A stretch of DNA of 14,439 nucleotides, from positions 1 to 14,439 of the forward strand of contig JAJYNF010000092.1 in assembly GCA_021786455.1 (NCBI GenBank). The letters are read 5' to 3'. Each line of letters opens with the position of its first letter. The stretch's first letter is position 1. The notes under the pieces are model-generated. The model was not told the DNA's origin and made no database searches. It saw only the letters and a program-made list of their open reading frames with translations. This DNA is from Acidobacteriota bacterium (lineage in GTDB: Bacteria > Acidobacteriota > Terriglobia > UBA7540). Both the position numbers and the translations under genes were made by a program. Positions 14,060 to 14,439 of this stretch are shown one piece after another.

Positions 14060-14439
14060 TCAAGGGCGCGAGTATAAGCGACGCAATTCACGGACGTAGC
14101 GATCGGCTTCCCGCGTCGGCTTCGGGATCCGGAAACCGTCGAGGCACTTCCGAACGATCCTAAGCGCAGTCGGAAGGGAAACACGATGACCCTGAGTCAC
14201 GTAGATTGGCTTCACGCCGGTTCGCGTCCGCAACACCGCCCCGACCTTGGCCCCTTGAAAATAAAGCGTCGCCGTAGCTCCAGCGCGCATGGCGGGGTCG
14301 CGATGTTCGCCCACCAACCGCGATTTGGCGCAGCCGATGGCTGGCTTGTCGAGAATCAATCCCAGATGGCATGCGATACCAAAACGCCGCGGATGGGCCA
14401 AGCCGTGACCATCCACCAGAAGGACATCCGGCTCGGTTC
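14060..14439 (-). CDS. nfi: Endonuclease V (deoxyinosine 3' endonuclease), N-terminus cut off by window edge
   Basis: DNA repair nuclease that cuts one bond 3' of deoxyinosine left by adenine deamination. Only the C-terminal 125 residues are in the window; the frame runs off the right edge. The visible part matches the family closely: DVLLVDGHGLAHPRRFGIAC followed by HLG, where the Asp of VDGHG is a catalytic metal ligand, then KPAIGCAKSRLVGEH, KPIYVTQGHRVSLPTAL and GFRIPKPTREADRYVREL. E. coli endonuclease V has the same blocks (VDGHGISHPRRLG, GHRVS, PEPTRWAD). It is transcribed toward pyrR with 84 bp between the two genes, which holds the pyrR promoter. Confidence 0.93.
   Translation of the reverse strand, partial: TEPDVLLVDGHGLAHPRRFGIACHLGLILDKPAIGCAKSRLVGEHRDPAMRAGATATLYFQGAKVGAVLRTRTGVKPIYVTQGHRVSLPTALRIVRKCLDGFRIPKPTREADRYVRELRRLYSRP

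Noticed and set aside
1..14439. CRISPR array, insertion sequence, defence or toxin-antitoxin system
   Set aside because: No regularly spaced direct repeats, transposase or integrase beyond Xer, or defence-type gene pairs were seen on either strand.

Overview
This is a GC-rich bacterial chromosomal segment with short intergenic gaps and clear Shine-Dalgarno sites. It has no CRISPR array, transposase, phage gene, rRNA or tRNA that I can support. The likely source is an environmental Acidobacteriota-type bacterium. That is an inference from the mix of families: a large B12-dependent ribonucleotide reductase, a DUF2844/DUF3443 secreted pair, a GMC dehydrogenase with a gluconate-2-dehydrogenase subunit-3 partner, a PyrR of this type and a KirBac-like channel. 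No single marker proves it.

Layout. Positions 1-2011 (minus) hold a XerC/XerD-type tyrosine recombinase followed 3 nt later by a class II tRNA nucleotidyltransferase that leaves the window at its left edge. A candidate promoter and a foldable leader lie upstream of the recombinase. Positions 2416-3357 (minus) encode a KirBac-like inward-rectifier potassium channel, with a hairpin at its stop and a perfect 16-nt palindrome upstream. Positions 3358-3746 are non-coding and rich in inverted repeats. Positions 3747-5416 (minus) hold a translationally coupled pair: a DUF2844 secreted protein and a DUF3443 lipoprotein whose motifs look like those of a two-lobed aspartic (pepsin-like) protease. Positions 5547-6035 (minus) encode a membrane-anchored LTxxQ/Spy-like protein. 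Positions 6451-7066 (minus) carry two small uncharacterised genes, one a CxxC/CxxC zinc-ribbon protein, lying just downstream of nrdJ. Positions 7219-10161 (minus) are nrdJ, with a sigma70-type promoter and a leader of about 170 nt that could form mutually exclusive pairings, one of which masks the start codon. A second small zinc-ribbon ORF is at 10627-10833 (minus).

Positions 10926-13343 (plus) hold the only plus-strand operon: a GMC flavoprotein dehydrogenase with a CX2CX2CX3C cluster, then a Tat-exported subunit-3 protein. The pair looks like a periplasmic sugar or alcohol dehydrogenase, but no cytochrome c subunit is present in the window. On the minus strand at the right end are a stand-alone pyrR with a TATAAT promoter and the C-terminal part of endonuclease V (nfi).

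Most genes are housekeeping: tRNA end maturation, chromosome dimer resolution or recombination, dNTP synthesis, pyrimidine control and DNA repair. The less described parts are the nrdJ leader with its small zinc-ribbon neighbours, the DUF2844/DUF3443 pair, and the repeat-rich gap at 3395-3626. All calls come from reading the sequence. No database or folding program was run.
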